Assembly (NCBI GenBank): GCA_963811895.1
Contig: CAWETE010000006.1
Location: 260,069-324,068 of the forward strand
DNA length: 64,000 nt
DNA from: DASSUW01 sp963811895
Lineage (GTDB): Bacteria; Actinomycetota; Thermoleophilia; Solirubrobacterales; Solirubrobacteraceae
Direction of reading: 5' to 3'
The translations under genes were made by a program, and so were the position numbers. Each line of letters opens with the position of its first letter. Position 1 is the stretch's first letter. Below the pieces are notes generated by a model that did no database searches, was not told the origin of the DNA, and saw only the letters and a list, made by a program, of their open reading frames with translations. Shown here one piece after another: positions 51,558 through 62,557 of this stretch.

Positions 51558-52382
51558 ATGAGCCTGCTGCTCGGGGTCGCGATCATCGTCGTGGCCGACG
51601 CGTTGGCGATCGCGGCGCTGCTGTTCGTCCGGCGTGGCGCGCCGGAGGGCAGCTACTTCTCGGACGGAGACCGTGCCTCGGGCGTGTTCGGCGTGCTCGC
51701 GACGGGCTTCGCGATCTTCGCGGGCTTCGTCATCTTCCTGGCCTTCACGACGTACGACGAGACCCGGAGCGGCGCGGAGGCCGAGGCGCTCGCGGTGATC
51801 CAGCAGTACGAGACGGCGCAGTTCCTGCCGGCGCCGATCAAGGCCGAGGTGACCGGCCAGCTCGAGTGCTATGGCCGGTACGTGGTCCACCAGGAGTGGC
51901 CGCAGATGGAGAGCGGAACGGCCGGGGACACGATCAACCCGTGGGCGCTCGCGCTGTTCAGGAGCCTCAAGCGCGCGCAACCGGAGGCCGCGACCGAGCA
52001 GTCGGCCTACGACAAGTGGCTCGACCAGACCTCCGTGCGCGAGGAGGCCCGGCTCGACCGGATCCACGGCGCGATCGGGATCATCCCGACCTCGATCTGG
52101 ATCGTCCTGTTCCTCACGGGGTCGGTCGTGTTCGTCTACATGCTGTTCTTCGCGGACAGCGCCGAGATGGCCCGCTCGCAGGCGATGCTGATCGGCTCGG
52201 CGACGACGGTGATCGTCGCCACGCTGCTCGCGATCATCGCGCTCGACAGCCCGTACCGGAGCGGCGTCTCCAGCATCGAGCCGGTGGCCATGGAGCGCTC
52301 GCTCATCCTGCTCGGCGAGGCGCGAACCGCGCTGAGCGACGACGCGCCGCTGCCCTGCGACGAGCGCGGAGCGGCCTCGTGA
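51558..52382 (+). CDS. DUF4239/bestrophin-like membrane protein
   Basis: 274 residues. Two membrane segments near the N-terminus (LLLGVAIIVVADALAIAALLF; FGVLATGFAIFAGFVIFLAF) and two near the C-terminus (SIWIVLFLTGSVVFVYMLFF; IGSATTVIVATLLAIIAL), with a soluble middle (YDETRSGAEAEALAVIQQYETAQFLP) that fits DUF4239. ATGs at 51534 and 51558 are both possible. The function is unknown. It overlaps the next membrane-protein gene as GTGA, so the two may form a complex. Confidence 0.7.
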   Translation: MSLLLGVAIIVVADALAIAALLFVRRGAPEGSYFSDGDRASGVFGVLATGFAIFAGFVIFLAFTTYDETRSGAEAEALAVIQQYETAQFLPAPIKAEVTGQLECYGRYVVHQEWPQMESGTAGDTINPWALALFRSLKRAQPEAATEQSAYDKWLDQTSVREEARLDRIHGAIGIIPTSIWIVLFLTGSVVFVYMLFFADSAEMARSQAMLIGSATTVIVATLLAIIALDSPYRSGVSSIEPVAMERSLILLGEARTALSDDAPLPCDERGAAS

Positions 52383-52996
52383 CCGACCGCGTGGAGCTGG
52401 TCGCCACGATCCTGCTGGCGACGGCCGCGGTGGCGACGGCGTGGAGCAGCTACCAGGCGACGCGCTGGAACGGCGAGCAGACCAAGGCGGGCGCCCGGAC
52501 CAACGCCATCAGGCTGGATGCGGCGCGCGCGCAGGGCCTCGCCGAGGCGCAGACCCAGATCGACGTCGCGACCTTCATCCAGTGGGTGGACGCCTACGCG
52601 CAGGACGAGACGGAGCTGACGACGTTCTACTTCAAGCGCTTCCGCGAGGAGTTCAAGCCTGCCGTCAACGCGTGGATCGCCACGCGGCCGCTCAAGACCG
52701 AGGGCGCGCCGCTGACGCCGTTCGCGATGCCCGAGTACAAGCTCGCGGCGACGGCGGACGCCGAGCGCCTGGACGCCGAGGCCGAGGCGTCGGCGGCGGT
52801 CGTGCGCGAGACCATCCAGCGAGCGTCGAACTACGTGCTCGGGGTCGTGCTGTTCGCGGTCGCGCTCTTCTTCGCGGGCATGAGCACCAAGCTCGGCGCC
52901 CATCGCCTGCGGGTGATCACGGTCTCGCTCGGCTGCGTGCTCTTCGTGGGCACGGCGATCTGGATCGCCACGTTCCCGGTCAGCCTCGCGGTTTGA
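52379..52996 (+). CDS. Hypothetical membrane protein coupled to the DUF4239 gene
   Basis: 205 residues. A hydrophobic N-terminal segment (LVATILLATAAVATAWSSYQA), a helical charged middle and two C-terminal hydrophobic segments (YVLGVVLFAVALFFAG; VITVSLGCVLFVGTAIWIA). The GTG overlaps the DUF4239 stop. The topology mirrors that of its neighbour, with a soluble helical part between membrane segments. No family is recognised with confidence. Confidence 0.65.
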   Translation: MTDRVELVATILLATAAVATAWSSYQATRWNGEQTKAGARTNAIRLDAARAQGLAEAQTQIDVATFIQWVDAYAQDETELTTFYFKRFREEFKPAVNAWIATRPLKTEGAPLTPFAMPEYKLAATADAERLDAEAEASAAVVRETIQRASNYVLGVVLFAVALFFAGMSTKLGAHRLRVITVSLGCVLFVGTAIWIATFPVSLAV

Positions 52997-52997
52997 G

Positions 52998-53003
52998 TAC
53001 CGT
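52998..53003 (+). promoter_or_regulatory. Candidate -10 element of leuB (TACCGT)
   Basis: TACCGT ends 9 bases before the leuB ATG. No ribosome-binding site is visible, which fits a leaderless start of the leuB-ilvE-cimA-DegT operon. Confidence 0.4.
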
Positions 53004-53012
53004 GGGCGCTTC

Positions 53013-54037
<1,025 letters not shown>

Positions 54038-54041
<4 letters not shown>

Positions 54042-54973
54042 AGCAAGCGGACCTCATCTGGATGAACGGCGAGTTCGTCGCCTGGGAGGACGCGAAGGTC
54101 CATGTGCTCACGCACGCGCTCCACTACGGCACCGGCGTGTTCGAGGGCGTGCGCGCCTACGAGACCGAGCGCGGGACGGCGGTCTTCCGCCACCAGGATC
54201 ACGTCGACCGGCTCTTCAAGTCGGCCCAGATGTACTACATGGACGTCCCGTTCACGAAGGAGCAGATCCGCGAGGCGACGCTCGAGACGATCTCGCGCAA
54301 CGGGCTCAGGTCCTGCTACATCCGCCCGGTCGTCTACCGCGGCGCGGGGCCGATGGGCCTGTACCCGCTCGACTGCCCGGTCGACGTCTTCATCGCCGTC
54401 TGGGAGTGGGGCGCGTACCTCGGCGAGGAGGGCAAGCAGCGCGGCGTCACCGCCACCGTCGTGTCGTGGCGCAAGATCGGCCAGGACGCGCTGATCCCGC
54501 TGGCCAAGGCCAACGGCCAGTACCTCAACTCCGTGCTCGCCAAGATCGAGTCCGAGAAGGCCGGCTACGAGGAGGGGATCCTGCTCGACCAGCGCGGCTT
54601 CGTCTGCGAGGGCACCGGCGAGAACCTCTTCTTGGTCAAGGACGGCGTGATCGCCACGCCCGGCTTCAACTCCTCGATCCTCGGCGGCATCAACCGCCTC
54701 AGCGCGATCACGATCGCGCGCGACCTCGGCTACGAGGTCGTCGAGCGCGACGTCGCCCGCGGCGAGCTGTACACGTGCGACGAGATCTTCATGACCGGCA
54801 CCGCCGCCGAGCTGACGCCGATCCGCGAGATCGACAACCAGCCCGTCGGGACGGGGGAGCCCGGACCGGTCACGCGCGCGGTGCAGGAGGTCTTCGAGGA
54901 CGCGCTGCACGGGCGCTCGGATCGCTACGCCGACTGGCTGGACGTCGTGCCCCAGCCGGCGCCCGCTCCGTGA
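54038..54973 (+). CDS. ilvE: Branched-chain amino acid aminotransferase
   Basis: 311 residues of fold-type IV transaminase, which makes the last step of leucine, valine and isoleucine synthesis. ALHYGTGVFEGVRAYET is the classic N-terminal motif, the PLP lysine lies in ALIPLAKANGQYLNS, and CEGTGENLFLVKDG closes the site. A GGAGGAG-like stretch before the GTG start, in overlap with leuB, supports coupled translation. Confidence 0.94.
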
Positions 54974-56520
54974 GCCGGATCGCGATCTACGACACCACCC
55001 TGCGCGACGGCATGCAGGGCCACGGCATGTCGCTGTCCGTGGAGGAGAAGGTCCGCGTCGCGCACCTGCTCGACGACCTCGGCATCCCGTTCATCGAGGC
55101 CGGCTTCCCCGCCTCGAACCCGAAGGAGGCCGAGCTCTTCGAGCGGCTCGAGAACGAAGGCCTGCGGGCCGACGTGTGCGCCTTCGGCATGACCCGCCGC
55201 CGCGACACGCGGGCCGAGGACGACGCCGCCCTGCGGATCGTCGCCGAGTCGTTCGCGCCGGTCTGCACGCTCGTCGGCAAGACCTGGAGCCTGCACCTCG
55301 AGAAGGTCGTCAAGGTCGGCCGCGACGAGAACCTGGCCATGATCGGCGACTCGGTGGCGTTCCTCGTCGCCCAGGGCAAGCGCGTGATCTACGACGCCGA
55401 GCACTTCTTCGACGGCTACCGGGACGATCGCGAGTACGCCCTCGAGTGCCTGAAGGCGGCGGCCGCCGCCGGCGCCGAGAACGTCACGCTGTGCGACACG
55501 AACGGCGCGTCGCTGCCGGCCGACATCGCCGCCGCGGTGCGCGACGTCGTCGCCGCCGTGGACGCGCCGATCGGCATCCACACCCACAACGACGCCGAGT
55601 GCGGCGTGGCCAACTCGCTCGCGGCGGTGGCCGAGGGCGCCGTGCTCGTCCAGGGCACGATGAACGGCTACGGCGAGCGCTGCGGCAACGCCAACCTGAC
55701 CAGCATCGTGCCCAGCCTCCAGCTCAAGCGCGGCCACGACTGCCTGCCCAGCCTCGAGGGCTGGACCGAGGCGGCGCACTACCTCGACGAGCTGCTCAAC
55801 CTGATGCCCGATCCCAACCAGCCGTACGTGGGCAAGAACGCGTTCGCGCACAAGGGCGGGATGCACGTGGCGGGCGTGAACGCCGACCCGGCGACCTTCG
55901 AGCACATCGACCCGGCCGCCGTCGGCAACAGCCGCGAGGTGCTGGTGAGCGAGCTCTCCGGCAAGGGCACGGTGATCGCCCACGCCGGCGGCGCGCTGGA
56001 CGACGCCACCGCCACGCGCGTGGTCGAGCGCGTGAAGGAGCTCGAGCACCGCGGCTTCCAGTTCGAGGCGGCCGACGGCTCGTTCGACCTGCTGATCCGG
56101 CGCGAGACCGGCGACTACGAGCCGCTGTTCCGGCTCGAGTCCTGGCGCGTGATCTCCGAGAAGCGCGAGGACGGCCGCGTGCAGACCGAGGCCACCATCA
56201 AGATCTGGGTCGACGGGCAGCGCTACGTGCGCGTGGCGGAGGGCAACGGCCCCGTCAACGCCCTCGACACGGCGCTCCGCGCCGCGATCGGCGAGCGCTA
56301 TCCCCACCTGCGCGACATCAAGCTCGTCAACTACAAGGTCCGCATCCTCGACGAGTGGAAGGCCACCGGCGCCACCACCCGCGTGCTGCTCGACGCCACC
56401 GACGGCTCCGACACCTGGGGCGCCATCGGCGTGCACGAGAACGTGATCGAGGCGAGCTGGGACGCGCTGGTGGACTCGCTCGAGGCCGGCATGGTCCGGT
56501 CCCGCGCACCGCAGGCATGA
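54970..56520 (+). CDS. cimA: Citramalate synthase
   Basis: 516 residues. CimA condenses pyruvate and acetyl-CoA to citramalate, giving 2-oxobutyrate for isoleucine without threonine deaminase. The barrel starts IAIYDTTLRDGMQGHGMSLS, with IHTHNDAECGVANSL as the metal histidine motif and NAFAHKGGMHVAGV, which distinguishes the CimA branch from LeuA (compare HESGIHQDG in the LeuA at 35873). A C-terminal LeuA-dimer regulatory domain is present. GTGA overlap with ilvE supports a branched-chain amino acid operon. Confidence 0.9.
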   Translation: MSRIAIYDTTLRDGMQGHGMSLSVEEKVRVAHLLDDLGIPFIEAGFPASNPKEAELFERLENEGLRADVCAFGMTRRRDTRAEDDAALRIVAESFAPVCTLVGKTWSLHLEKVVKVGRDENLAMIGDSVAFLVAQGKRVIYDAEHFFDGYRDDREYALECLKAAAAAGAENVTLCDTNGASLPADIAAAVRDVVAAVDAPIGIHTHNDAECGVANSLAAVAEGAVLVQGTMNGYGERCGNANLTSIVPSLQLKRGHDCLPSLEGWTEAAHYLDELLNLMPDPNQPYVGKNAFAHKGGMHVAGVNADPATFEHIDPAAVGNSREVLVSELSGKGTVIAHAGGALDDATATRVVERVKELEHRGFQFEAADGSFDLLIRRETGDYEPLFRLESWRVISEKREDGRVQTEATIKIWVDGQRYVRVAEGNGPVNALDTALRAAIGERYPHLRDIKLVNYKVRILDEWKATGATTRVLLDATDGSDTWGAIGVHENVIEASWDALVDSLEAGMVRSRAPQA

Positions 56521-57602
56521 CGATCCCGATGGCCCAGCCCGTCCTCGGCGAGGCCGAGGAGCAGGCCGTGCTCGACGTCCTGCGCTCGGGCCGGCTGTCG
56601 CTCGGTCCGCGCGTGCCGGAGTTCGAGAGCGCGTTCGCGGCGCGGCTGGGCGCGCGGCACGCCAGCGCGGTGTCGAGCGGCACGGCGGCACTGCATCTCG
56701 GCGTGCGCGCGGTCGGCGTGAGCGAGGGGGACGAGGTCGTGACCTCGCCGTTCTCGTTCGTGGCCTCGGCGAACGCGATCGTCTACGAGCGCGCCACCCC
56801 CGTCTTCGCGGACATCGACCCGGTCACCCTCAACCTGGACCCCGACGCGGCGGCCGCCGCCATCACAGGGCGCACGACGGCGCTGCTGCCCGTCCACATC
56901 TTCGGCTACCCGGCCGACATCACCGCGTTCGAGCGGCACGGGCTCCCGATCGTCGAGGACGCCTGCGAGGCGCTCGGCGCCGTCCACGCCGACGGCACGC
57001 CCGTCGGCGGCCGCGGTCACCCCGCCGCGTTCGCGTTCTACGCCAACAAGCAGCTCACCACCGGCGAGGGCGGAATGCTCACCATGGGCTCGGCGGAGCA
57101 CAAGGAGCAGGTCGACTCCGAGCGCAACCAGGGCCGCGCGCCGGACATGGACTGGCTCGACCACGACCGGCTCGGGTTCAACTACCGGCTGACCGACATC
57201 GCGTGCGCGCTCGGCCTCGCCCAGCTCGAGCGGCTCGACGAGATGCTGGCCGACCGCGCACGGGTGGCCGGCTGGTACCGCGAGGCCCTGGCCGGCTCAG
57301 AGATCGCCCTGCCGTGCGAGGACGCCGGCGGCGACGTCCGCGGCTGGTTCGTGTTCGTCGTGCAGGTCCCGCGCGACCGCGACGGCGTGATCGGGCGGCT
57401 GCGGGAGCGCGGCATCCCGTCGAAGCCGTACCTGCCCGCCATCCACCTGATGTCGTTCTACCGCGAGCGCTTCGGCCACCGCGAGGGCGAGTTCCCGGTC
57501 TGCGAGGACGTCGCGGCGCGCTCGATCGCGCTGCCGTTCTTCCCGCGCATGACCGAGGGCCAGGTCGCCCAGGTGGCCGAGGCTCTGCTCACAGCGGCTT
57601 GA
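56517..57602 (+). CDS. DegT/DnrJ/EryC1-family aminotransferase
   Basis: 361 residues of PLP-dependent sugar aminotransferase type. SGTAALHLGVRAVGVSEGDEVVTSPFSFVASANA is typical of the family; the PLP lysine lies in FAFYANKQLTTGEGGML. These enzymes usually act on keto-sugar nucleotides for cell-surface sugars or secondary metabolites, yet this gene overlaps cimA as ATGA with no sugar genes nearby. Its substrate is unknown; an amino acid role is possible from context. Confidence 0.87.
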   Translation: MTIPMAQPVLGEAEEQAVLDVLRSGRLSLGPRVPEFESAFAARLGARHASAVSSGTAALHLGVRAVGVSEGDEVVTSPFSFVASANAIVYERATPVFADIDPVTLNLDPDAAAAAITGRTTALLPVHIFGYPADITAFERHGLPIVEDACEALGAVHADGTPVGGRGHPAAFAFYANKQLTTGEGGMLTMGSAEHKEQVDSERNQGRAPDMDWLDHDRLGFNYRLTDIACALGLAQLERLDEMLADRARVAGWYREALAGSEIALPCEDAGGDVRGWFVFVVQVPRDRDGVIGRLRERGIPSKPYLPAIHLMSFYRERFGHREGEFPVCEDVAARSIALPFFPRMTEGQVAQVAEALLTAA

Positions 57603-58203
57603 AGTAGCCCACGAACCCCGGGCCGCCGATGGCGGCGGCCACGGCGGGGTTGCGCGCGCGGCGGATCTCGCGCTGGCGGAAGCCGATGCGCTCGTACAGC
57701 GCGCGGGCGGGCTCGTTGTGCAGGCCGGTGTCGAGCGCCACGCCCTTCAGGCCGGCCTCGGCGGCGGCGCGGTCGGCCGCGGCCAGCAGCGCGGTCGCCA
57801 CGCCGCGGCGGCGGAAGCCCGGGGCGACGGCGAGCGCGTCGACGTAGAGCGTGCTGAGCGGCGGGTTGGGGGAGACCGTGCCCGCCGCGCGCAGGTGGCG
57901 CAGCAGGTGCGGCCAGTGCCACGGCGGCACGCGCGGGGCGGTCAGGGCGACGAAGCGGCGCGCGCGGGCGTCGCCCTCGTCGACCGGGAACCAGGCGATC
58001 ACGCCGGCCAGGTCGCCCTCGAGCTCGGCCACCGAGCAGACCTCGTAGCTCGCGGCGTGCCCGGTGCGGGCGTAGACGGAGGCCAGCATGGCCCGGGCGC
58101 GCGCCTCGGAGCCCGCGTAGGCGTCGTAGTACGGCTTGGCCGAGGTGTACAGCAGCGCGTCGGCCGGATCGGCGGGCGTGGCGGGCCGGAGCGCGAAGGA
58201 CAT
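57589..58203 (-). CDS. GNAT-family acetyltransferase
   Basis: About 204 residues from the ATG at 58203 (MSFALRPATPADPA); an ATG four codons upstream at 58215 is equally possible. The acetyl-CoA loop reads VDALAVAPGFRRRGVATALLAAADRAA, followed by LHNEPARALYERIGFRQ. The substrate is unknown. It converges on the DegT gene with a 14-base overlap, and its start lies about 20 bases from the divergent argH start. Confidence 0.82.
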   Translation of the reverse strand: MSFALRPATPADPADALLYTSAKPYYDAYAGSEARARAMLASVYARTGHAASYEVCSVAELEGDLAGVIAWFPVDEGDARARRFVALTAPRVPPWHWPHLLRHLRAAGTVSPNPPLSTLYVDALAVAPGFRRRGVATALLAAADRAAAEAGLKGVALDTGLHNEPARALYERIGFRQREIRRARNPAVAAAIGGPGFVGYFKPL

Positions 58204-58223
58204 CTGAGTCATCATGGCGGCCC

Positions 58224-59594
58224 ATGTCGCGCTTCTCCATCCCGCAGGACCCGGTCTTCCAGCAGCTCAACGCCTCGATCGGGTTCGACTGGCGGCTGGG
58301 GCCGTACGACATCGAGCAGTCGCGCGCGCACGCGAAGATGCTCGCGTCGTGCGGGATCATCGGCGACGCCGATCGCGACGCGCTCCTCAACGGGCTCGAC
58401 CGCGTGGAGGACGAGCTCGACTCGGGCGAGTTCCCGTTCCGCGAGGACGACGAGGACATCCACATGGCGATCGAGCGGCGGCTGACCGAGATCGCCGGCC
58501 CGGTCGGCGGCAAGCTGCACACCGCCCGCTCGCGCAACGACCAGGTCGCCACCGACATGGCGATGTTCACGCGCGCGCACGCGCTCGGGACCGTCGAGCG
58601 CCTGCAGTCGCTCCAGAGCGCGCTGGTCCAGCTCGCCGACCGCCACCTCGACTGGGCGATGCCGGGCTACACGCACCTGCAGCGCGCCCAGCCGGTCTAT
58701 CTCGCCCACCACCTGCTGGCCTACTTCTGGATGTTCAGGCGCGACGCGCGGAGGTTCGAGATCGTGCTCGGCTCGACCAGCGAGCTGCCGCTTGGCGCGG
58801 GCGCGCTGGCCGGCGTGAACTTCGAGACCGACCGCGCCCTGGTGGCGAGCGAGCTCGGCTTCACCGGCGTGGCGCGCAACTCGATCGACGCCGTCTCCAA
58901 CCGCGACTTCGTGCTCGACTACCTGTCCGCGGCGGCCACCTGCGCGACCCACCTGTCGCGCCTGGGGGCCGAGATCGTGCTGTGGTCGAGCGAGGAGTTC
59001 GGCTTCTGCGAGGTCTCGGACGCGTGGGCGTCGGGCTCCTCGATCATGCCGCAGAAGAAGAACCCCGACGCGGCCGAGCTGCTGCGGGCCAAGGCGCCGC
59101 GCGTGGTGGCGCACCTGAGCGCGCTGCACGGGGTGATGCACGGCCTCCCGCTGACCTACAACAAGGACATGCAGGAGGACAAGGAGCACCTCTTCGACGC
59201 GGCCGACACGCTGGACCTGTGCCTGCAGGCGGCGACCGGGATGCTCTCCGGCATGTCCTTCGACCGCGAGCGGATGGCCGGCGCCGCCTCCGACGAGATG
59301 ATCGCCGCCGTCGACGTGGCCGACATGCTCGTGCGCCGCGGCGTCCCCTTCCGCCAGTCGCACGGGATCGTGGCCGGCCTGGTGCGCGAGGCGGTGTCGT
59401 CGGGCCGGACCCTGTCGCAGCTTTCGCGCGACGATCTGGCCCGGCACTCCGAGGCCCTGGACGACGAGTACTACGAGGTCCTCTCGCGCCAGTCGTGGCT
59501 CGAGTCGAAGGTCTCCGAGGGCGGCACCGCGCTCGACCGCGTGCGAGAGCAGCTCGCGCACGCCCGCGCGGAGCTCGACGAGCAGCCGGCTTGA
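58224..59594 (+). CDS. argH: Argininosuccinate lyase
   Basis: 456 residues. ArgH splits argininosuccinate to arginine and fumarate. The fumarase-superfamily signature GSSIMPQKKNPDAAELLR is present, with TARSRNDQVATDMAMFTR and PGYTHLQRAQPVYLAHHLLAYF. No other arg genes are in the window. It is coupled to the DNA glycosylase gene by a TTGA overlap. Confidence 0.95.
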   Translation: MSRFSIPQDPVFQQLNASIGFDWRLGPYDIEQSRAHAKMLASCGIIGDADRDALLNGLDRVEDELDSGEFPFREDDEDIHMAIERRLTEIAGPVGGKLHTARSRNDQVATDMAMFTRAHALGTVERLQSLQSALVQLADRHLDWAMPGYTHLQRAQPVYLAHHLLAYFWMFRRDARRFEIVLGSTSELPLGAGALAGVNFETDRALVASELGFTGVARNSIDAVSNRDFVLDYLSAAATCATHLSRLGAEIVLWSSEEFGFCEVSDAWASGSSIMPQKKNPDAAELLRAKAPRVVAHLSALHGVMHGLPLTYNKDMQEDKEHLFDAADTLDLCLQAATGMLSGMSFDRERMAGAASDEMIAAVDVADMLVRRGVPFRQSHGIVAGLVREAVSSGRTLSQLSRDDLARHSEALDDEYYEVLSRQSWLESKVSEGGTALDRVREQLAHARAELDEQPA

Positions 59595-60154
59595 CCCTCG
59601 CGCACGGCTTCTACGACCGCCCGGTCGTCGAGGTGGCGCGCGATCTGCTCGGCTGCGTGGTGCGCTGCGGCGACACCGCCGGCGTGATCGTCGAGACCGA
59701 GGCCTACCACGAGAGCGAGCCGGCCTGTCACGCGTTCGTGGGCCTGACCGCGCGGACCGCGCCGCTGTTCGGGCCGCCGGGGCGCGCCTACGTGTACCGC
59801 TCGTACGGCATCCACGCGCTGCTCAACGCGGTCTGCGAGCCGGAGGGCGTCGGCGCGGCCGTGCTGATCCGGGCGCTGGAGCCGCTGGAGGGGCTCGAGC
59901 ACATGCTCGCGCGGCGCGGCGTCGACGACCTCTGCTCGGGACCGGGGAAGCTGTCCCAGGCGCTGGGGATCACGCTCGAGGACAACCGGTCGGACCTGGC
60001 GGCCGGGCCGGTGGTCATCGAGGCGCCGCCGCCGGGCTGGGAGTCCGTGGACGTCGTCGCCGGGGAGCGGATCGGGATCACCAAGGCGGTCGAGCTGCCG
60101 TGGCGGTTCTCGGTGGCGGGGAACCGGAACGTGTCCCGGCCCTGGCCCGCCTAG
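59591..60154 (+). CDS. 3-Methyladenine DNA glycosylase (AAG/MPG family)
   Basis: 187 residues, a normal size for the bacterial AAG family. ARDLLGCVVRCGDTAGVIVETEAYHESEPACHAF holds the catalytic glutamate, and GRAYVYRSYGIHALLNAVCEPEG and GPGKLSQALGIT are family marks. The TTG start overlaps the argH stop as TTGA; no ATG or GTG begins early enough. It removes alkylated purines in base-excision repair. Its stop shares CTAG with the convergent penicillin-binding protein. Confidence 0.9.
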   Translation: MTLAHGFYDRPVVEVARDLLGCVVRCGDTAGVIVETEAYHESEPACHAFVGLTARTAPLFGPPGRAYVYRSYGIHALLNAVCEPEGVGAAVLIRALEPLEGLEHMLARRGVDDLCSGPGKLSQALGITLEDNRSDLAAGPVVIEAPPPGWESVDVVAGERIGITKAVELPWRFSVAGNRNVSRPWPA

Positions 60155-62452
60155 GGCGAGGCGCCGCCGGTCTGCGGCGCCTGGTCGCCGCCGCCCTCGG
60201 GCGGCGGCTCCTCCGCGCGGCGGGGCGGTCTCCTCGGGCGCCGGGGCGGTGTCCTCCGGCGCGGGGGCGGGCTCGGTGGTGTCCGGCGCCGCCGTGGGCG
60301 CCGCGGTGGCGCTCGGCGCCGGGGCGGTCGGGGTCTCCGTCTCCTCCTCGTCCTCCTCCGGCGGGTAGATGCGCAGGACCGACTCGACGAAGGTCTTGAA
60401 GATGCCGGCGGGGAACGTGCCGCCGGCCACCGGCTGGCCGTTGAACTCGGTCTCCATCGACTTGAACTCGTTCGGGTAGCCGACCCAGACGGCGATCGTG
60501 TAGTCCGGCGTCCAGCCCACGAACCAGGCGTCGCCGTAGCCCTCGGTGGTGCCGGTCTTGCCGGAGATCGGCATGTCGCCAACCTGCGCGCGCGTGCCGG
60601 TGCCGACCATGACGACGTTCTTCAGCAGCGACTGGACCTGCTCGGCCACGCCCTGCTCGAGCACGTTGCGGGTCTTCGTGCGGTTGACCGCCTCGCTGCC
60701 GTCGTCCAGCTTGACGGGGATCCAGTCGCCGTCGCCGTCCTCGCGGTGCTCGATCTTGCGGATGCCGACCGGACCGGGCGCGCGGCCGTCGCGCGGGTTG
60801 TCGGCGCCCGGGCTGAGCGTGCCGTACACGAGGTCGCCGCCGCTGGCGAAGGTCTCGTACGCGTGCGCCATGTCGAGCGGTGACACGCCCTGCTTCAGGC
60901 CGCCGAGCGTCATCGCCCAGTTGGTCGAGACGTTGCTGCGGATGCCCATGCGCTCGGCCAGCCGCGCGATCTTGCGCGTGCCGATCTTGATGCCGACCTG
61001 GGCGAACACCGAGTTGTCGGAGAAGGTCGTCGCGCGCCCGAGCGTGGTGATGCCGGAGTAGGCGCCCTCGTAGTTGTTGACGGTGAAGACCTCCTTCGAC
61101 CTCGGGACGTCGAACTCGATCTTCCTCGAGCTCCAGGTCGAGGTCGGGGGGATGCCCTGGCGCAGGGCCTCGGCGAGGATGAACGGCTTGATGGCCGAGC
61201 CGGGCTGGCGCTGGCCCTGGGTGGCGAGGTTGAACGGCAGCTCCTTGTAGTCGTCGCCGCCGACCATCGCCCGGACCTGGCCGGTGTTGTTGTCGATCGC
61301 GACCAGCGCGGCGCGCGGGCCGTCCCGGTTGGGCAGCCAGGCGTCGATCGCCTGATCGGCGGCGTCCTGGAGCTTGCCGTCGATCGTGGTCCGGATGGCC
61401 AGGCCGCCCTCGAAGGCCTGCCGCGCGCCCTCCTGGCCGCCGCCGAGCTGGTCCACCACCTGCTGCTTGATCCAGGACGTGAAGTACGGGTAGTCGCTGT
61501 CCTCCTCGGGCGGCTGGAGGTCGCCGCGCACCGGGAGCTCCTTCTCCACCGCGTCCTGGTACTGCTGGGTCGTCAGCAGCTCCTGGTCGCGCATGTACCG
61601 CAGGACGAGGTTGCGGCGGTCGAGCGCCGTGTCGGGATTGGCGATCGGGTCGTAGGCGCTCGGCGAGGCGATCATGCCGGCCAGCAGCGCCGCCTCGTGC
61701 GGCGCGAGCTGCGAGGCGCAGGGCGGCCGGTCGGGCTCGTCGCAGCCGGGGTGGTAGGGCTGGAAGTAGGTGCGCGCCGCCGCCTCGATGCCGTAGGCGC
61801 CGTTGCCGAAGTAGATCGTGTTCAGGTAGTCCTTGAGGATCTGCTCCTTCGAGTACTTGCGCGTGAGGTGGTAGGCGAGCGCCGCCTCGCGCAGCTTCTG
61901 GAACACGGTGCGGTCGTCCTGGGCAGCGAGGGCGTTCTTGACGTACTGCTGGGTGATCGTCGAGCCGCCCTGCACCACCTTCTGCTGGACGACGTCCTGG
62001 TAGAGGGCGCGTCCGATGCCGCGCAGGTCGACGCCGTCGTTGGTGTAGAAGCGGCGGTCCTCGATGGCGATGACGGCGTGCTTCATCACGGGCGCGATCT
62101 CGTTCTCGCGCAGGAAGATGCGCTTCTCGTTGCCGTTGAGGACGCCGATCTTGCGCCCGTTGACGTCGTAGATGTCCGAGTTGCGCGGCGTGGCCTGCTC
62201 GGGCAGGAGCTTCGGCACGTCGGCGGCGACGGCCATCATCATCCCGAAGACGGTCGAGACGCCGGCCAGCAGCCCAAGCCCGATCAGCAGCGCGAACAGC
62301 CGCAGCTTGCGGATCCGCAGGTGGCGCCTCGGCGGCTTGGGCTTGCGCTGCTTGCGCTTGGCGTGTGGTCGGAGCGCGACGACGGTGGCTCCGTTACCGG
62401 CGCCGTCCGGCGCGCCGGTTCCAGGATCGGCTGTGCGTTCGCGATCGCTCAT
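60151..62452 (-). CDS. Class A penicillin-binding protein, frameshift in the C-terminal tail
   Basis: About 766 residues after correction. A basic cytoplasmic N-terminus and one membrane helix (LFALLIGLGLLAGVSTVFG) lead to a GT51 transglycosylase (EDRRFYTNDGVDLRGIGRAL, GGSTITQQYVKN) and a transpeptidase with SAIK, SDN and SGKTGTTEGYG. The tail is rich in P, E, T and A. Within it, near 60216-60226, the frame moves by one base; the shifted frame ends PPPEGGGDQAPQTGGASP at a TAG in a CTAG shared with the glycosylase gene, whereas the unshifted frame runs on into that gene as nonsense. ATG at 62452 chosen. Confidence 0.88.
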
Positions 62453-62543
62453 ACGGTGGGTGGGGACCCGCCTCGAGCTTTCCACGCCCGAAAGGCCGCC
62501 GCACCCCTGTTATCGGCACGGGTGACCAGCCCTCTCGGGAGGC

Positions 62544-62549
62544 TAGCAT
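62544..62549 (+). promoter_or_regulatory. Candidate -10 element of tyrS (TAGCAT)
   Basis: TAGCAT ends 8 bases before the tyrS ATG, the most common spacing in this window for likely leaderless genes. The gap to the divergent penicillin-binding protein shows no T-box-like structure. Confidence 0.4.
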
Positions 62550-62557
62550 TGGCCCGG

